Source: Thermoplasmata archaeon (GTDB lineage Archaea; Thermoplasmatota; Thermoplasmata; Thermoplasmatales; Thermoplasmataceae). From it: 18,494 nt of DNA. Positions 1 to 7,675 of the stretch are shown in pieces. Under the pieces are notes generated by a model, which did no database searches, was not told the origin of the DNA, and was given only the letters and a program-made list of their open reading frames with translations. Position numbers and translations under genes: made by a program. Positions within the stretch are counted from its first letter, which is position 1; every line of letters begins with the position of its first letter. The stretch spans positions 1-18,494 of the forward strand of contig JAKAUD010000169.1 in NCBI GenBank assembly GCA_021827885.1. Direction: 5' to 3'.

Positions 1-35
1 TCATATATCTTCTAATGTCAATTTATCCCAATTAG
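1..35 (+). CDS. secE: Possible C-terminal tail of SecE (Sec61 gamma), cut by window edge
   Basis: One frame from base 3 is open to a TAG at 33-35 and reads IYLLMSIYPN, a short hydrophobic tail followed by a stop. Archaeal SecE proteins end just after their single membrane helix, and secE commonly lies directly upstream of spt5, as it would here with a 14-base gap. The identification rests on gene order and ten residues only. The other frames of this stretch are also short, so this is a suggestion rather than a firm call. Confidence 0.35.
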   Translation, partial: IYLLMSIYPN

Positions 36-49
36 GAAAGTGATTTCAT

Positions 50-934
50 ATGGAAAGTTCTACCACCGAATATAAATGGATTAACATTGAGGAGAAAGAT
101 GAGGAATCCGGATGCGGAATCCGGAAATCAATACCTTTTACTATCAGGAATATACAGAAAGGAAAGAGAAAATTCACTATCAAGTTAACACCAGAAATCA
201 TGGAAAAAGATCCACTCATTGAATGGGAATTAGGTATTATAGAAGGAAAGGAACTAACAGAGCCATTCCTGCCAAAAGAGTCAAGAGCAATAACAAGGGA
301 GATAGAACTTGATTCAAATCAGTCCAGAAAATTGAATATTGAGGTCGGAACACCAAAAGGAGGTTATTTCGGTGACTCGATTTCATTCACCATAAGAATC
401 GATTCAGAGGATGGAATAAACTCGGGGAAATGGCAGTTTAAATTTACGCTCACACCAACAATAATCGTCGTAAAGACAAACGTCGGAAACGAACTTCAGG
501 TTGCCAGGGATATGGACAACAGGGATGCAAGGGATATGGAGGAAAGATCAGCCACAAATCCTGATGCAACACGGGAAATAATGGCAATTATGTCACCTTT
601 CGAAGTAAAGGGTTACCTTTTCGTTGAGACCATGCACCCGGACAGAATATCCTATATTTCACGAGGAATAAGGGGGTTCAAGGGACTGGCTGAGGGAAGC
701 ATAGATATTGAGGAAATTGCCCATTATCTTGTGCCGAAACCTGCTGTGACAGGGCTTGAACTGGGTTCCTTTGTTGAATTGATTGACGGGCCCTTCAAAG
801 GAGAGAAGGCAAAAATTATGTCTATCGACTCAGGCAAGGAGGAAGTGACTGTTCAATTGATAGAATCCATGGTTCCAATTCCAGTTACCGTTAGAGCAGA
901 GGCAATACGTGTTCTTGAATCGGGAAGAAAATGA
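50..934 (+). CDS. spt5: Transcription elongation factor Spt5 (NusG homologue) with N-terminal beta-rich extension
   Basis: Spt5 binds the RNA polymerase clamp with Spt4 and promotes processive elongation. Residues about 137-228 form the NGN domain, opening with IIVVKTNVGNELQVARDM and containing the PFEVKGYLFVE segment. Residues about 235-290 are a KOW domain (GSFVELIDGPFKGEKAKI). Archaeal Spt5 is normally about 150 residues; this protein has 294. The additional residues 1-135 alternate short polar and hydrophobic strands (FTIKLTP, EIELDS, KLNIEVG, ISFTIRI), which looks like an Ig-like or NEW3/CARDB-like beta sandwich; that fold is inferred from the strand pattern. The NGN domain also has a charged insertion near residues 155-172. 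The ATG at 50 is preceded by a weak AGGAAAGTGA. The TGA overlaps the next ATG as ATGA, so the two genes are translationally coupled. Confidence 0.88.
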   Translation: MESSTTEYKWINIEEKDEESGCGIRKSIPFTIRNIQKGKRKFTIKLTPEIMEKDPLIEWELGIIEGKELTEPFLPKESRAITREIELDSNQSRKLNIEVGTPKGGYFGDSISFTIRIDSEDGINSGKWQFKFTLTPTIIVVKTNVGNELQVARDMDNRDARDMEERSATNPDATREIMAIMSPFEVKGYLFVETMHPDRISYISRGIRGFKGLAEGSIDIEEIAHYLVPKPAVTGLELGSFVELIDGPFKGEKAKIMSIDSGKEEVTVQLIESMVPIPVTVRAEAIRVLESGRK

Positions 935-2343
935 GGCTCAAGGCTGAATCAAAGGAAAGCCAGGCAAAATTTGTAGCAAGGATAAAAAATCTCTTTGAGG
1001 ATCCGGAAAAAATAATTCCAGACTGCAACACAAAGGGTTTTTCATGCCCATTTGAAAAGTACAAGCAGAAAGTGAGAAAGGCAAAAAAGATAGGGAATTA
1101 CGACAAATTTGCAAGATCCAACGATGAATTCCTAAGAGGTCTATCGGAAACAGAAAAAATACTTGAAACAGAAAAACTACCTTTAACTGGCGTTATTAAA
1201 ACTCCTCTTGGAAGTCTGAATTACGTCAAGAGGGGAGATACCGATCCCGTTGTGCTCGCAGGGATCCAGAATTATGAAAATGAACTATGGAGGTCACTGG
1301 CATTTTCGAAACTCATGAAGAGAGGCAATATCAAGATCTATACAAGCAGGAATTATTATACGGCATCATGTAAAGGAAGGGGGCCGGGAATAGAGTTTTT
1401 TAAAGACGTCCTGAAGGAAAATAATATTGATTTCTCAGAAACGGAAGGAGTTCTTGAGCTGTCCGGAGAAGGGAGAACAATAGACATCATGCATTTTTCA
1501 GGAGAAACTGTAAGAATAAATGCAGGTTCAAAGAGAAATACCATTTCATTAATCATTAAGCATTTTATATCCGCAGATGTTTCAAAGGACTTCAATTTCA
1601 CGTTTCACTATCTTGATCAATGGGGTTCCAAATCTGAAAACGCTCTCTTTCAAAACTATCTTTCCGGTTCTATCACCGACAGGGATTTCATAGAAAAAAT
1701 TCAATTGCAGAGACGAAAGGCAGCATTAGATCGCGGCTCACTCATAATTGGTGAAACAGAATATACCAACAGGAGAAAATTCCTTGAGGATAATGGCATC
1801 GAAGAAGAACTCATAGAAATCCTTGATTCCGTGGTAGAGGAATATGGAGGAATTTATCTCGAGGAACCCAGTGCAAGGAAGTTGTTGGAAATACTCTGGC
1901 CAAAATATTCATTTAAAATAATTTCTGGTATTTTCCCGGATGTCAGGAAGGGTGACATCGATTCCCTGAAGGGAAATCCAATGGAGCAAATCCAGCTAAT
2001 TAAGGGCAGAATCAGGCATCAGGAGATAAAGGGGAACCTGGATATGAAACCCTGGTCACCAGACTCTGAATTTCTCAAGGAAATAATCGCTGAGTCAAGA
2101 ATTAACGGTATCTCAGAAGCAATAAAACTGGGGGAACGGATAATGAAGAAAAGTGATATACAGGAAGCAATCCTTTATTCATTATATCTTCTGGATAACA
2201 ATGCAGACCAGGTAAAATGGAAGTTCAATGAAGATGTGAGGGAAAAAGGGAAGAAAATGGAGGAAAAAATATCACAACTCATAAAATGCCCTGAAGAAGA
2301 TCTGAACTCAAATTTCGCTGGAATGTCAGCATTGGTGAAGTGA
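931..2343 (+). CDS. Conserved archaeal protein of unknown function, 470 aa
   Basis: I do not recognise this protein with certainty. It is soluble, highly charged and has no signal peptide or membrane helix. A cysteine pair (C-x6-C, DCNTKGFSCPFEKYKQK) lies near residues 31-38. A glycine-rich, well-ordered stretch follows (TGVIKTPLGSLNYVKRGDTDPVVLAGIQN, about residues 86-114), and the C-terminal third is helical and Lys/Glu-rich. The first half faintly resembles the archaeal DUF530 family as I remember it, which is low confidence. I looked for the PCSxxKPY signature of archaeosine synthase ArcS and did not find it. The gene starts inside the spt5 stop (ATGA) and is followed after 4 bases by a PUA-domain gene, so a role linked to RNA metabolism or transcription is a reasonable guess from context only. 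Confidence 0.8.
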   Translation: MRLKAESKESQAKFVARIKNLFEDPEKIIPDCNTKGFSCPFEKYKQKVRKAKKIGNYDKFARSNDEFLRGLSETEKILETEKLPLTGVIKTPLGSLNYVKRGDTDPVVLAGIQNYENELWRSLAFSKLMKRGNIKIYTSRNYYTASCKGRGPGIEFFKDVLKENNIDFSETEGVLELSGEGRTIDIMHFSGETVRINAGSKRNTISLIIKHFISADVSKDFNFTFHYLDQWGSKSENALFQNYLSGSITDRDFIEKIQLQRRKAALDRGSLIIGETEYTNRRKFLEDNGIEEELIEILDSVVEEYGGIYLEEPSARKLLEILWPKYSFKIISGIFPDVRKGDIDSLKGNPMEQIQLIKGRIRHQEIKGNLDMKPWSPDSEFLKEIIAESRINGISEAIKLGERIMKKSDIQEAILYSLYLLDNNADQVKWKFNEDVREKGKKMEEKISQLIKCPEEDLNSNFAGMSALVK

Positions 2344-2347
2344 TAAG

Positions 2348-2809
2348 ATGTCCCGCCATGTCATATCAAAAAAAGAATTGAAAATTTTGGGTGGCAGGTT
2401 TCATGATATGGGGCTTGATGCGCCATTTATCACGGAGAACCAGATAGAGATCGAGGAAAAGAAAGGAAAAAAAATATATTACATAAGCAAAATTCCAATA
2501 GCTGTTGAATCACCGGAATTCTACCCAACGGTAGAATTGCTGGATGCCATAAAACCTGGGTTCAGGAATATAACCATTGATGATGGTGCAGTTCCCAGGA
2601 TTCTGGGCGGAGCCAAACTTTTTGCCCAGGGGATCGTGGAAATGGATCCGGGAATCAAGGCCAATGACACAGTTTTCATCAGGGGCATCGACGGAAGATA
2701 TGTTGCAATAGGCACCGCCCTTTTTGACGCGGATGCCATAATGAAAACAAGGAAGGGGCCGGCCGCTGAAATACTCCTCAGGGGAGGACAGGAAACAGGC
2801 TTAATCTAA
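2348..2809 (+). CDS. PUA-domain RNA-binding protein, MCT-1/Tma20-like architecture
   Basis: The 153-aa protein has two parts. Residues 1-75 resemble the pre-PUA domain of MCT-1/Tma20-type proteins (opening SRHVISKKELKIL, later KKIYYISKIPIAVE). Residues about 76-147 are a PUA domain (DDGAVPRILGGAKLFAQGIV, then MDPGIKANDTVFIRG, then GRYVAIGTALFDADAIM). PUA domains bind structured RNA and also occur at the C-terminus of archaeal tRNA-guanine transglycosylase and archaeosine synthase. Free-standing archaeal versions are related to eukaryotic MCT-1, a translation re-initiation factor. I cannot tell whether this one acts in tRNA modification or translation. It lies 4 bases after the preceding gene and is probably the last member of the secE-spt5 operon, since a strong TATA box follows its stop. 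Confidence 0.8.
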   Translation: MSRHVISKKELKILGGRFHDMGLDAPFITENQIEIEEKKGKKIYYISKIPIAVESPEFYPTVELLDAIKPGFRNITIDDGAVPRILGGAKLFAQGIVEMDPGIKANDTVFIRGIDGRYVAIGTALFDADAIMKTRKGPAAEILLRGGQETGLI

Positions 2810-2811
2810 AC

Positions 2812-2830
2812 TTTTTATATATATAAAATA
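2812..2830 (+). promoter_or_regulatory. TATA box for the DUF2079 gene
   Basis: TTTTTATATATATAAAATA is a near-perfect archaeal TATA element. Its centre lies about 20-25 bp upstream of the start codons at 2840 (GTG) and 2843 (ATG), so the transcript is probably leaderless or has only a few leader bases. Confidence 0.65.
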
Positions 2831-2839
2831 TGGCGGCGA

Positions 2840-4375
2840 GTGATGCCGGAAGGAAATAAACGCCAATTACTTATTGTATTTATCATATCTTCATCTTTCT
2901 TTTTCTTATATTCATTTTATTCAATATATAAATACATGACGCTGAATGCAACTGGATTTGATCTTGGCATTTATGCTGCATCTCTCCACGGTTTCCTAAA
3001 TGGCAACTTCTTCTATTCAAGGCTCTTGAATGGAAGTTTCTTTGGATCTCATTTCTCTCCATTTATGTATGTTGTCGCATTTTTCTTCTGGATTTTCCCA
3101 CATAATGCCACTCTCCTTGTTATCCAGGCTTTCATGGTGACCTTTACTGCCATTCCATTATATCTTATATTTCAGAAGATATCAACTGGAAGGGTTGACA
3201 ACGTAAAGGTAATCCTCCTGATCTTATGTTACGAAACTTCTATTTATTCAATAGGGCCATTGGCTTTTGATTTTCACATGATGGCATTATTGCCGTTTTT
3301 TTATTCGTGGGCACTCTATTATTTTATTTCAGGTAAACCGGTCCGGGAATCTATAGCCATTGCCTTTATGATCTCCCTCCATGCATCTTTCGTAATAATT
3401 TTCCTTTTATATCTGCTGGTTACAAGATCATACAAATACTGTAAGAGAGGGGTGATAACCAGAATCAGGGCAAAACCAGGAAAAACCATGATGCTCTCTC
3501 TTTTTTATGCTGCAGTTGTTATCGGTATAATTGGATATTTTCTCACAGCAACCAAAATCAGGGATTTTTACGGGAACACTCCATACGGAGATATCAACAG
3601 CATTCATGCCTTCCTCAACTATTTGTTCATAAGATACCGCATAACTTATTCAATCCAGAGCCTCATCTCGAACTACCCATCAAAATTGAGCCTAGTTTCC
3701 ATTGCATTGATATCTGGTGGATTTTATGCATTGTTTTCACCAATGTTCCTGATCCCGGCTATACCATATGTTCTCTTCTCATTCTTCTCAGCCAATGGCG
3801 CATATATAAGCATGGGAGACCAGTATACTGCAATGCTTTCACCAATTGTTTTTACTTCTGCATTCATCGGGCTTGCAAGAAGCAGGTCGAAACAAGCCGG
3901 AAAGAGGATTTTGAATAACAGGATCATCAAAAAAACGGGCAGCATGATCATGATAGCAGCAATAGTAATCGGTGTGCTTTCAGGCTTTTTCTTCCCTGGT
4001 GCCATATTCAATTCAGAGCCGAGGCTGCCGGCAATCGAAAATTTCCATTATAACGACACCGCAAAGGCTATTTTTGAAATAAGGGGAAATATCTCAACCA
4101 ACGCTTGCCTTCTCACCCAGAATAACGTATATCCTGAGTTTGACGGTTTCCCGAATGCATACCTGTTATATTCCTATACTTCGGTAGGTAATCTCTCCAA
4201 CCTGTATTCAAGAAATTTCACCTATATTATAGCTGATACATACTCCTCATATTACTATCAGGTTGATGATGTGGGAACGTCTATGCAAAAATTCATCGTA
4301 AGGGCACAGGATAGTGGGCAATACTCTACCTACTATGACAATCATGGAATCATTGTGCTGAGGAGGATTTCGTAA
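2840..4375 (+). CDS. DUF2079 family multi-pass membrane protein
   Basis: The N-terminal region carries the DUF2079 signature: GFDLGIYAASLHGFLNG, then FFGSHFSPFMYVVAFFFWIF and a following helix LLVIQAFMVTFTAIPLYLIF, with D41 and H71 as the conserved polar residues. At least eight hydrophobic segments lie between residues 10 and 390, ending near 372-390. They are followed by an extracytoplasmic C-terminal domain of about 115 residues rich in Tyr and in N-x-S/T sequons (NISTN, NLSN, NFT). DUF2079 proteins are thought to be related to GT-C-like glycosyltransferases, but the function is not established. The start is either GTG at 2840 or ATG at 2843; the latter gives 510 aa. The gene has its own TATA box and appears to be monocistronic. 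Confidence 0.82.
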   Translation: MMPEGNKRQLLIVFIISSSFFFLYSFYSIYKYMTLNATGFDLGIYAASLHGFLNGNFFYSRLLNGSFFGSHFSPFMYVVAFFFWIFPHNATLLVIQAFMVTFTAIPLYLIFQKISTGRVDNVKVILLILCYETSIYSIGPLAFDFHMMALLPFFYSWALYYFISGKPVRESIAIAFMISLHASFVIIFLLYLLVTRSYKYCKRGVITRIRAKPGKTMMLSLFYAAVVIGIIGYFLTATKIRDFYGNTPYGDINSIHAFLNYLFIRYRITYSIQSLISNYPSKLSLVSIALISGGFYALFSPMFLIPAIPYVLFSFFSANGAYISMGDQYTAMLSPIVFTSAFIGLARSRSKQAGKRILNNRIIKKTGSMIMIAAIVIGVLSGFFFPGAIFNSEPRLPAIENFHYNDTAKAIFEIRGNISTNACLLTQNNVYPEFDGFPNAYLLYSYTSVGNLSNLYSRNFTYIIADTYSSYYYQVDDVGTSMQKFIVRAQDSGQYSTYYDNHGIIVLRRIS

Positions 4376-4403
4376 GACTGCAAAATTAACCAGGTGATTT
4401 TAA

Positions 4404-4423
4404 TTGCAAATATTTATTTGTAA
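4404..4423 (+). promoter_or_regulatory. Inverted repeat overlapping the peroxiredoxin promoter
   Basis: TTGCAAATA (4404-4412) and TATTTGTAA (4415-4423) form a dyad with 9-bp arms, a 2-bp spacer and one mismatch. The AT-rich centre sits 20-30 bp upstream of the ATG at 4441, where the TATA box of a leaderless transcript is expected. A repressor bound here would block TBP/TFB, so it is a candidate operator. Inverted repeats occur by chance in AT-rich DNA, so this is moderate evidence. Confidence 0.45.
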
Positions 4424-4440
4424 ATAAGTATTTCAATCTT

Positions 4441-4899
4441 ATGGAAGAATATCTTAATGTTGGGGAAAAAGCACCGGATTTTGAATCAGTTGATCAGGAA
4501 GGAAAAAAGATAAAACTCTCAGATTTTAAGGGTAGCCCTGTTGTTCTATACTTCTACCCAAAGGATAACACGCCGGGTTGCACGGCAGAGGCTTGCAATT
4601 TCAGGGATAATCTCGAAAGCCTGCAATCACACGGAATAAAGGTTCTTGGGGTAAGTGTCGATGATGAAAAATCGCACAAGAAATTCCAGGAGAAATACAA
4701 CCTTAATTTTCCCCTGGTTGTGGATGACAGGAAATCAATAACGGAGAGTTACAAAGCAAAGGGGATGTTCGGGGCCAAAAGAATCACTTACATAATTGAC
4801 GGGGATGGAAAAATCGCATTTGTTTATCCAAAGGTGAAGCCAAACGGCCATGCAGTGGAAGTCCTTGAAAAAATAAAAGAATTAAAACTTGTTGAGTAA
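4441..4899 (+). CDS. bcp: Thioredoxin-dependent peroxiredoxin, PrxQ/Bcp type
   Basis: This enzyme reduces hydrogen peroxide and organic hydroperoxides with electrons from thioredoxin or a similar protein. The sequence has the thioredoxin-fold peroxiredoxin layout: APDFESVDQEGKKIKLSDFKG, then VVLYFYPKDNTPGCTAEACNFRD. The peroxidatic cysteine is C47 in the TPGC motif. The resolving cysteine is C52, five residues later, which is the hallmark of the PrxQ/Bcp class. R118 in KRITYIIDGDGKIAFVYP is the usual conserved Arg region. Length (152 aa) is normal. It is a stand-alone gene, convergent with DUF35 across a 16-base gap. The promoter dyad just upstream suggests regulation, possibly by oxidative stress, which is inference. 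Confidence 0.93.
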   Translation: MEEYLNVGEKAPDFESVDQEGKKIKLSDFKGSPVVLYFYPKDNTPGCTAEACNFRDNLESLQSHGIKVLGVSVDDEKSHKKFQEKYNLNFPLVVDDRKSITESYKAKGMFGAKRITYIIDGDGKIAFVYPKVKPNGHAVEVLEKIKELKLVE

Positions 4900-4915
4900 A
4901 ATCAATGAAAAGGAT

Positions 4916-5320
4916 CTATTGATCCTTCACAAATTTATATCCATAGTGAATAACACCACTGTGGCCATCTTCTGATATTTTCCTGAATACAGATCTTACC
5001 CTGGTTCCTATATCGATCTCCGATGGAGTTGTGTCAACGATCTGGCCGGTCAGCGTTGGCCCATCATCAAGCTTAATTATGGCCAGAATGTAAGGCCTCT
5101 GCCTGCTGAAAGCAGGAGGTGCATCATGGACAATTGTGAAGGATACAACAACACCGTTTCCGCTCATTTCCACATTATTCATTTTTCCAATAGAGTCGCG
5201 ATGACATGTTGGGCATATATCCCTTGGTGGAAAATACACCTTTCCGCAGTTTCCACATTTCTCTCCCACCATGCGGTATCTATGGTCAGTTTCTCTCCAC
5301 ATTCTTGAAAGTTCTCCCAT
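4916..5320 (-). CDS. DUF35 zinc-ribbon/OB-fold protein, partner of thiolase and HMG-CoA synthase
   Basis: The 134-aa protein has a rubredoxin-like zinc ribbon at the N-terminus (C22, C25, C36, C39: CGNCGKVYFPPRDICPTC) followed by an OB-fold domain (GNGVVVSFTIVHDAPPAFSRQRPYILAIIKLDDGP). In archaea, DUF35 proteins bridge acetoacetyl-CoA thiolase and HMG-CoA synthase into one complex that passes acetoacetyl-CoA to the synthase. An upstream in-frame start exists, but it would overlap the thiolase gene by 68 bases. The ATG at 5320-5318 begins one base after the thiolase TGA and has a perfect Shine-Dalgarno, GGAGGTGA, so I chose it. It is the last gene of the HMGS-thiolase-DUF35 operon. Confidence 0.9.
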   Translation of the reverse strand: MGELSRMWRETDHRYRMVGEKCGNCGKVYFPPRDICPTCHRDSIGKMNNVEMSGNGVVVSFTIVHDAPPAFSRQRPYILAIIKLDDGPTLTGQIVDTTPSEIDIGTRVRSVFRKISEDGHSGVIHYGYKFVKDQ

Positions 5321-5321
5321 A

Positions 5322-6494
5322 TCATTCACCTCCCACGATATGGACAATTGATGTTGATCCTGTTCCCGCAACGCTATGCAATAACGCATATTCTGGATCG
5401 GCGATCTGTCTCTTGCCAGCCTTTCCCATCAACTGTAAATAGGCTTCCACGAATTGGCCTACACCAGTAGCGCCATAGGGGAATCCCTTTGCTTTCAGGC
5501 CGCCAGACGGGTTTATCGGAATTCTTCCATTCAGGCCAATTTCTGAGAGGACAATATCCCTGGCTTTTCCCCTTGGGGCGAAGCCCATATCCTCAAGGGC
5601 CATTATCCCATAAATGCTGAAAGAGTCGTGGACCTCGGCGAATGAGACATCATCCAGGGATATTCCGGCTCTGTCAAGTGCCTTCCTTGATGCGCTTACT
5701 GTTGATTTCATGGAATAAAGGGAGTCTCTGCTGTGAAGGGCAAAATATTCCTGGGATATTCCATTCCCTGCTATCTTCACCCCTTCCTTTCCCTCTTTCT
5801 TCATGTAGGACTCAGATGCAAGTATTATGCAGGAAGCGCCATCGCTCTGGGGAGCGCAATCCATGAGATTTAAGGGCTCTGCTACCGGGGTTGAATTCAT
5901 TGCCTGATCCAGTGAGATGATATTTGAGAAGTGTGCTATCGGGTTCATCGACGCATTCTTGTGGTCATTGACAGAAATGGCAGCCAAAACATCCTTTCCA
6001 ACTCCAAAATCCTTCATGTATTTTCTGGCAGATAATGCAGCCATGGCTGCCGGTGTTCCGCCAAAGAATGCCTCCCATTCCCTGTCAAGAATTGAGGAAC
6101 TGATATCAATCATTTCCGTACCATAAAGTTCAGTCATCTTTTCGACACCACCAACCATCACAAGATCATATTCTCCTGATTTTATGGATAGGAATGCCTG
6201 ATGAACTGCCGCTGCTCCTGAGGCGGTAGATGCTTCTATCCTCAAAGTCGGAACATCCTCATCTGCGATGCCTGCATAATCGGACATCAGTGCCCCTATA
6301 TTTTCCTGTCCGCTGATCATTCCTGCAAGGCTGTTTCCCATGTATATCGCGTCAAGATCCTTCGTCCTGATGCCTGAACTCTCTATCGCATTCAGGCCAG
6401 CTTCAACCGATATCTCCCTGAGTGATCTATCCCACAATTCTCCATATTTTGATTCTCCGGTACCTAATATAAAAACGTCATTACTCAATCGCAT
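5322..6494 (-). CDS. Archaeal/SCP-x-type thiolase homologue lacking catalytic Cys and His
   Basis: The fold family is clear: 390 aa from the ATG at 6494, opening [18 protein letters not shown], with HDSF at 289-292 where this branch has its NEAF-equivalent loop, [10 protein letters not shown] at 328-337, and HSVAGTG near the C-terminus. Members of this family condense two acetyl-CoA molecules in the first step of the archaeal mevalonate route. Two key residues are not the expected ones. The nucleophile motif EAxCASG reads EASTASG, with T90 in place of Cys; the base motif KGHPxGATG reads KGFPYGATG, with F338 in place of His. I re-read both codons (ACC and TTC) from the minus strand. The frame is intact, so this is not a decayed gene. 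It is probably a non-catalytic scaffold or has changed activity (inference). ATG overlaps the HMGS stop by 14 bases; GTG at 6497 and TTG at 6500 are alternative starts. Confidence 0.88.
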   Translation of the reverse strand: MRLSNDVFILGTGESKYGELWDRSLREISVEAGLNAIESSGIRTKDLDAIYMGNSLAGMISGQENIGALMSDYAGIADEDVPTLRIEASTASGAAAVHQAFLSIKSGEYDLVMVGGVEKMTELYGTEMIDISSSILDREWEAFFGGTPAAMAALSARKYMKDFGVGKDVLAAISVNDHKNASMNPIAHFSNIISLDQAMNSTPVAEPLNLMDCAPQSDGASCIILASESYMKKEGKEGVKIAGNGISQEYFALHSRDSLYSMKSTVSASRKALDRAGISLDDVSFAEVHDSFSIYGIMALEDMGFAPRGKARDIVLSEIGLNGRIPINPSGGLKAKGFPYGATGVGQFVEAYLQLMGKAGKRQIADPEYALLHSVAGTGSTSIVHIVGGE

Positions 6495-7542
6495 CACCAA
6501 AAATTATTTTCTTTTTAAATTTAGCATATAAAGCATAATCCAGCCATGTCACATCTGCAAGCATTCTTTTTATTGTTGGCGCGGACTCCCTGTCCATCTT
6601 CATAATTTCATCAGTGACAGTCAGGTCGAAGGCATCAGATCCGGCTCCAGAGCCAAATGATACTGCAAGGATCCTGTCTCCTGGCTTTGCTATATCGAGA
6701 ATGGCAGAGAGACCTGTCATCATTGAGCCTGAATACGTATTCCCTATGAAAGGAGTCAACAAGCCATCCTTGTATTGCTTTTCAGTGAAACCCAATATTT
6801 TCGCTGCCCTTGTCGGAAACTTTCCGTTTGGCTGGTGAAACACAGCAAAGTCATAATCCTGGGGTTTCATTCCAACGCTTTCCATCATCATCCTTGAGGC
6901 GGAAATAGTGTGCTTGAAATATGCAGGTTCTCCTGTAAACCTTTCCCCATGGGTTGGATATGGTTCTCCCTCCCTTCTCCAGAAGTCTGGGGTATCAGAC
7001 GTTACTGAAAGTGTGTGGTTTATTTCTGCAATAACATTCTCATTTCCCAGAATCATGGCAGTTCCTCCTGCAGAAGCCGAATATTCGAGAACATCCCCTG
7101 GAGCTCCCTGGGAAGTATCTGAACCTATTGCCATTCCATACTTGATCATGCCTGAATCAACCATTGCCTTCACGTTCTGGATTCCTGCTGTTCCAGCTTT
7201 GCAGGCGAATTCATAATCTGCTGCAAACAAGGGAAAATTGGCACCTATTGCCGAACTGACAATTGTTGCCGTCGGTTTAACGGCATATGGGTGGCTTTCA
7301 GAACCAATATAAATCGCACCAATATCACTGGGGTTAATCTTTCCTCTCTTGATGGCATTCCTTGAGGCTTCTACTGAAATGGTAGCAACATCCTCATCAG
7401 GAGACGGAACGGATTTGCTCAGGATATAGATTCCATTTTTTATGTTTTCCGGGTCTTCTCCCCATACCCTCGCTATTTCGTCCGGCTTTATTCTGTAGCG
7501 GGGTATGTAAGAACCGTAACTCACAATACCAGATTTTTTCAT
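6481..7542 (-). CDS. Hydroxymethylglutaryl-CoA synthase, archaeal type
   Basis: This enzyme condenses acetyl-CoA with acetoacetyl-CoA to give HMG-CoA for isoprenoid lipid synthesis. From the ATG at 7542 it has 353 aa, the usual archaeal length. The catalytic residues are present: E82 in GSES, C114 in [11 protein letters not shown], and H236 in FHQPNGKFP. The C-terminal [14 protein letters not shown] and [12 protein letters not shown] segments are also typical. A longer frame reaches 7608, but its extra 22 residues ([11 protein letters not shown]...) do not belong to the family and run through the promoter. The TATA-like stretch at 7561-7575 is about 25 bp from 7542, which predicts a leaderless transcript. 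It is the first gene of the operon with the thiolase homologue and DUF35. Confidence 0.95.
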   Translation of the reverse strand: MKKSGIVSYGSYIPRYRIKPDEIARVWGEDPENIKNGIYILSKSVPSPDEDVATISVEASRNAIKRGKINPSDIGAIYIGSESHPYAVKPTATIVSSAIGANFPLFAADYEFACKAGTAGIQNVKAMVDSGMIKYGMAIGSDTSQGAPGDVLEYSASAGGTAMILGNENVIAEINHTLSVTSDTPDFWRREGEPYPTHGERFTGEPAYFKHTISASRMMMESVGMKPQDYDFAVFHQPNGKFPTRAAKILGFTEKQYKDGLLTPFIGNTYSGSMMTGLSAILDIAKPGDRILAVSFGSGAGSDAFDLTVTDEIMKMDRESAPTIKRMLADVTWLDYALYAKFKKKIIFGDAIE

Positions 7543-7560
7543 AGTTTTTCCCAAGATACA

Positions 7561-7577
7561 AATAATATATAATAATT
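7561..7577 (-). promoter_or_regulatory. TATA box for the HMG-CoA synthase operon
   Basis: On the minus strand this reads as a TTATTATATATTATT element centred near 7567, about 25 bp upstream of the ATG at 7542. That spacing fits a leaderless archaeal mRNA. The element is nearly symmetrical, so it could also direct transcription rightward, starting near 7593. Confidence 0.55.
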
Positions 7578-7589
7578 GCTGAAAGCATA

Positions 7590-7663
7590 TTCGGCACTTG
7601 CCGAACACACATCGCTCGCCACTCGATATTAAGGCGACTATTGATCCAACTCGGAATGAGTTG
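7590..7663 (+). promoter_or_regulatory. Three consecutive dyads between divergent HMGS and winged-helix genes
   Basis: Three inverted repeats follow one another. TTCGGCA-CT-TGCCGAA (7590-7605) is a perfect 7-bp dyad with a 2-base centre. TCGCC/GGCGA (7616-7620/7633-7637) has 5-bp arms and a 12-base loop. CAACTC/GAGTTG (7647-7652/7658-7663) has 6-bp arms and a 5-base loop. The first lies just upstream of the HMGS TATA box and the third just upstream of the wHTH TATA box. They may be operators, or hairpins of a leader or small RNA started from the symmetrical TATA element. The arms do not fit a tRNA cloverleaf. Confidence 0.45.
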
Positions 7664-7675
7664 AATTGTGTAATA

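Noticed and set aside
931..2343. Identification of the 470-aa protein as archaeosine synthase ArcS, suggested by the PUA neighbour
   Set aside because: The PCSxxKPY motif of ArcS is missing and I see no transglycosylase signature, so the neighbour alone is not enough.
5321..5389. Longer start for the DUF35 protein inside the thiolase gene
   Set aside because: The residues are only the shifted reading of the thiolase tail, and the shorter ATG has a perfect GGAGGTGA ribosome binding site.
7543..7608. N-terminal extension of HMG-CoA synthase (22 additional residues starting [11 protein letters not shown])
   Set aside because: It runs through the TATA box and the first dyad, has no family similarity, and the shorter start gives the normal length and a leaderless transcript.
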